NCBI GenBank assembly: GCA_031255355.1
Contig: JAIRSR010000190.1
Span: 1-5,389 of the forward strand
Origin: Clostridiales bacterium
Lineage (GTDB): Bacteria > Bacillota > Clostridia > Monoglobales > Firm-18
DNA: 5,389 nucleotides
Reading direction: 5' to 3'
Positions 4,274 to 5,389 of this stretch are shown here, one piece after another (the stretch's first letter is position 1; the number at the start of each line of letters is the position of its first letter). The notes under the pieces are model-generated. The model saw only the letters and a program-made list of their open reading frames with translations, made no database searches and was not told the DNA's origin. The position numbers and the translations under genes were made by a program.

Positions 4274-4302
4274 GTGGGAGGGACGAAATCCCGCTTGACC
4301 AC
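4274..4302 (+). promoter_or_regulatory. Putative ribosomal protein L1 binding site before rplA
   Basis: The stem-loop consists of an outer stem GTGG (4274-4277) / CCAC (4299-4302), an internal loop GA versus GCTTGA, and an upper stem GGGA (4280-4283) / TCCC (4289-4292) with loop CGAAA. The GTGGGAG and CTTGA/CCAC parts match the L1 region of 23S rRNA. It ends directly before the rplA Shine-Dalgarno AAGGAGGT (4303-4310), so bound L1 could block initiation on its own message. Compare 3628-3661. Confidence 0.7.
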
Positions 4303-4317
4303 AAGGAGGTAAATCAA

Positions 4318-5013
4318 ATGTTCAGAGGTAAAAAATATCAAGACAGCGTGAAACTGATTGATAAATCGCGCCTGTACGACCCCGCCGAGGCGATCGATTT
4401 GGTTGTGAAAACCGCCAAAGCGAAGTTCGATGAAACGGTAGAGGCGCATGTTCGGTTGGGCGTTGACTCCCGCCACGCGGATCAGCAGGTGCGCGGCGCG
4501 GTAATTCTTCCGCACGGAACAGGTAAAACCGCGAGGGTGCTTGTGTTCGCCAAGGGCGACAAGGCAACCGAGGCGGAGCAGGCGGGTGCGGATTTTGTCG
4601 GCGCGGAAGAGTTGATTCCGAAAATCCAGAACGAAAATTGGTTTGAGTATGACGTTGTCGTCGCGACCCCTGATATGATGGGCGTTGTGGGTCGTCTTGG
4701 TAAGGTGCTTGGCCCGAAAGGGTTAATGCCTAATCCCAAAGCGGGAACCGTTACGCCGGATGTGACAAGGGCGATTCAAGAAATCAAGTCCGGTAAAATC
4801 GAATACCGCCTTGACAAAACCAACATCATTCACTGCCCCATAGGTAAGGTTTCTTTCGGGAATGAGAAATTATCGGATAATTTCAACACGTTGCTTTCCG
4901 CAGTCATTAAAGCGAAGCCGAGCGCCGCAAAAGGGCAGTACCTCAGAAGCGTTACCGTTTCCGCTACTATGGGTCCCGGGCTTAAAATCAATCCGGTGAG
5001 AATCGCGGAATAA
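4318..5013 (+). CDS. rplA: 50S ribosomal protein L1
   Basis: L1 forms the mobile L1 stalk of the large subunit and helps release deacylated tRNA from the E site. In several bacteria it also represses translation of its own operon. The product is 231 residues, the normal length, starting MFRGKKYQDSVKLIDKSRLY. Domain I is made of the two ends of the chain and domain II of the middle. Motifs include VRGAVILPHGTGK (58-70) and the L1 signature GKVLGPKGLMPNPKAGTV (128-145), with the C-terminal GQYLRSVTVSATMGPGLKIN (206-225). The ATG at 4318 has GGAGG 8 nt upstream. The putative L1 site at 4274-4302 abuts this ribosome site. Downstream, a new promoter at 5151 starts the expected rplJ-rplL unit. Confidence 0.98.
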   Translation: MFRGKKYQDSVKLIDKSRLYDPAEAIDLVVKTAKAKFDETVEAHVRLGVDSRHADQQVRGAVILPHGTGKTARVLVFAKGDKATEAEQAGADFVGAEELIPKIQNENWFEYDVVVATPDMMGVVGRLGKVLGPKGLMPNPKAGTVTPDVTRAIQEIKSGKIEYRLDKTNIIHCPIGKVSFGNEKLSDNFNTLLSAVIKAKPSAAKGQYLRSVTVSATMGPGLKINPVRIAE

Positions 5014-5150
5014 ATGAGTTGCGCTAAACGATTTTCGCGAAAGGGGTATCGTAAGAAAATTTAACGCCGAAAGCGAAAAAACGGTATCCGATTCACACAT
5101 GAGGTGTGTGTTGTCAATAAAAAATTTATCAAGTGGTTGGTCGGGTGATG
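5014..5150 (+). other. Region after rplA, small hairpins only
   Basis: There is no gene here. Two modest stem-loops are visible: ACGAT/ATCGT (5028-5032 / 5048-5052) enclosing the palindrome TTTCGCGAAA, and CACACA/TGTGTG with loop TGAGG (5094-5110). Neither is followed directly by a T-run, so no clear terminator closes the rplK-rplA transcript. Confidence 0.4.
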
Positions 5151-5179
5151 TTGACGCGGTATACCCCGGGAGGTATAGT
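5151..5179 (+). promoter_or_regulatory. Promoter for the downstream rplJ-rplL unit (TTGACG - 17 bp - TATAGT)
   Basis: A -35 box TTGACG (5151-5156) and a -10 box TATAGT (5174-5179) have a 17-bp spacer. Transcription would start near 5186. An imperfect inverted repeat TATACC...GGTATA (5160-5165 / 5172-5177) lies in the spacer and overlaps the -10. Confidence 0.8.
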
Positions 5180-5185
5180 GGAAAC

Positions 5186-5389
5186 GTGTGTAAAAAAACG
5201 ATACCTACACTGTGGAGGGTGTAAACGCCGATATGCGGCATTACCTCTTGATTTTGCGACGGCGTAGTCGATGCTTTCCGCGAAGTTTGGAAACGTTGAA
5301 GGCTGTGGTAGAAGTTTTCGTTGATGCATACAATCGGAGTGGTAGTAACACTATTTGAAGCGTTTACTGCCGCTCTGTTTTTTATTCAA
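5186..5389 (+). ncRNA. Leader RNA of the rplJ-rplL unit, probable L10 leader (runs to the right edge)
   Basis: At least 204 nt of untranslated RNA follow the promoter and end in an intrinsic terminator. In Bacillota the gene after rplA is normally rplJ (L10), preceded by an L10 leader that binds the L10-L12 complex and attenuates transcription. Position and layout fit. Visible structures include GAGG/CCTC (5215-5218 / 5244-5247) enclosing TAA/TTA and GCCG/CGGC (5227-5230 / 5236-5239), a CGAC/GTCG hairpin near 5257-5270, and the terminator at 5335-5383. I could not confirm the conserved kink-turn by eye, and rplJ itself is outside the window. Confidence 0.6.
5335..5383 (+). terminator. Strong intrinsic terminator (attenuator) in the rplJ leader
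   Basis: CGGAGTGGTAGTAA (5335-5348) pairs along its whole 14-nt length, counting a few G-U pairs, with TTACTGCCGCTCTG (5364-5377). It is followed immediately by six T residues (5378-5383). The loop is 15 nt. Since rplJ should lie just downstream of this hairpin, it most likely acts as a regulated attenuator rather than a plain end of transcript. Confidence 0.85.

Noticed and set aside
4870..5241. 123-codon minus-strand frame across the end of rplA and the rplJ promoter
   Set aside because: It is antisense to rplA and overlaps a good promoter and leader; no motif or ribosome site supports it.

Overview
This 5.4 kb window looks like a chromosomal segment of a Bacillota (Firmicutes), probably a Clostridia-type lineage. 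The reasons are the rpmG-secE-nusG-rplK-rplA gene order, the short four-cysteine (C+) L33, strong GGAGG ribosome binding sites, near-consensus sigma-A-type promoters, and an intrinsic terminator leading into what should be rplJ-rplL. The exact genus cannot be read from the sequence.

Layout. Positions 1-349 (minus strand) hold the first 116 codons of valyl-tRNA synthetase (valS), starting at a TTG codon. Its promoter is at 674-702, so the mRNA has an unusually long leader of about 317 nt. The leader carries 2.6 copies of a ~66-bp tandem repeat and no T-box that I can recognise. Positions 720-1980 are a 1261-bp ISAs1-family insertion sequence with perfect 25-bp terminal inverted repeats. Its transposase gene is broken by a frameshift next to a short twin-hairpin insertion. 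The element lies between two divergent promoters (valS leftward, rpmG rightward), each with its -35 box 17 bp from an IS end.

From 1998 rightward runs the translation/transcription/secretion cluster: a promoter (1998-2026), rpmG (ribosomal protein L33), secE (Sec translocase subunit), nusG (transcription factor), rplK (L11) and rplA (L1). A second promoter (5151-5179) and the leader with its terminal attenuator (5335-5383) then precede rplJ-rplL, which lie outside the window. secE is about twice the usual length because of an acidic, repetitive C-terminal tail, and nusG starts inside the end of secE. The 331-nt nusG-rplK gap and the 177-nt rplK-rplA gap are rich in RNA structure. Each contains a stem-loop with the same architecture, resembling the ribosomal protein L1 binding site of 23S rRNA, which points to feedback control by L1 at two sites in the same operon.

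The right half is mostly an ordinary, highly conserved housekeeping cluster. The less usual points are the paired L1-site mimics, the SecE tail repeats, the duplicated hairpin in the rplK leader, the repeat-filled valS leader and the broken IS. I found no sign of a novel defence or accessory system.
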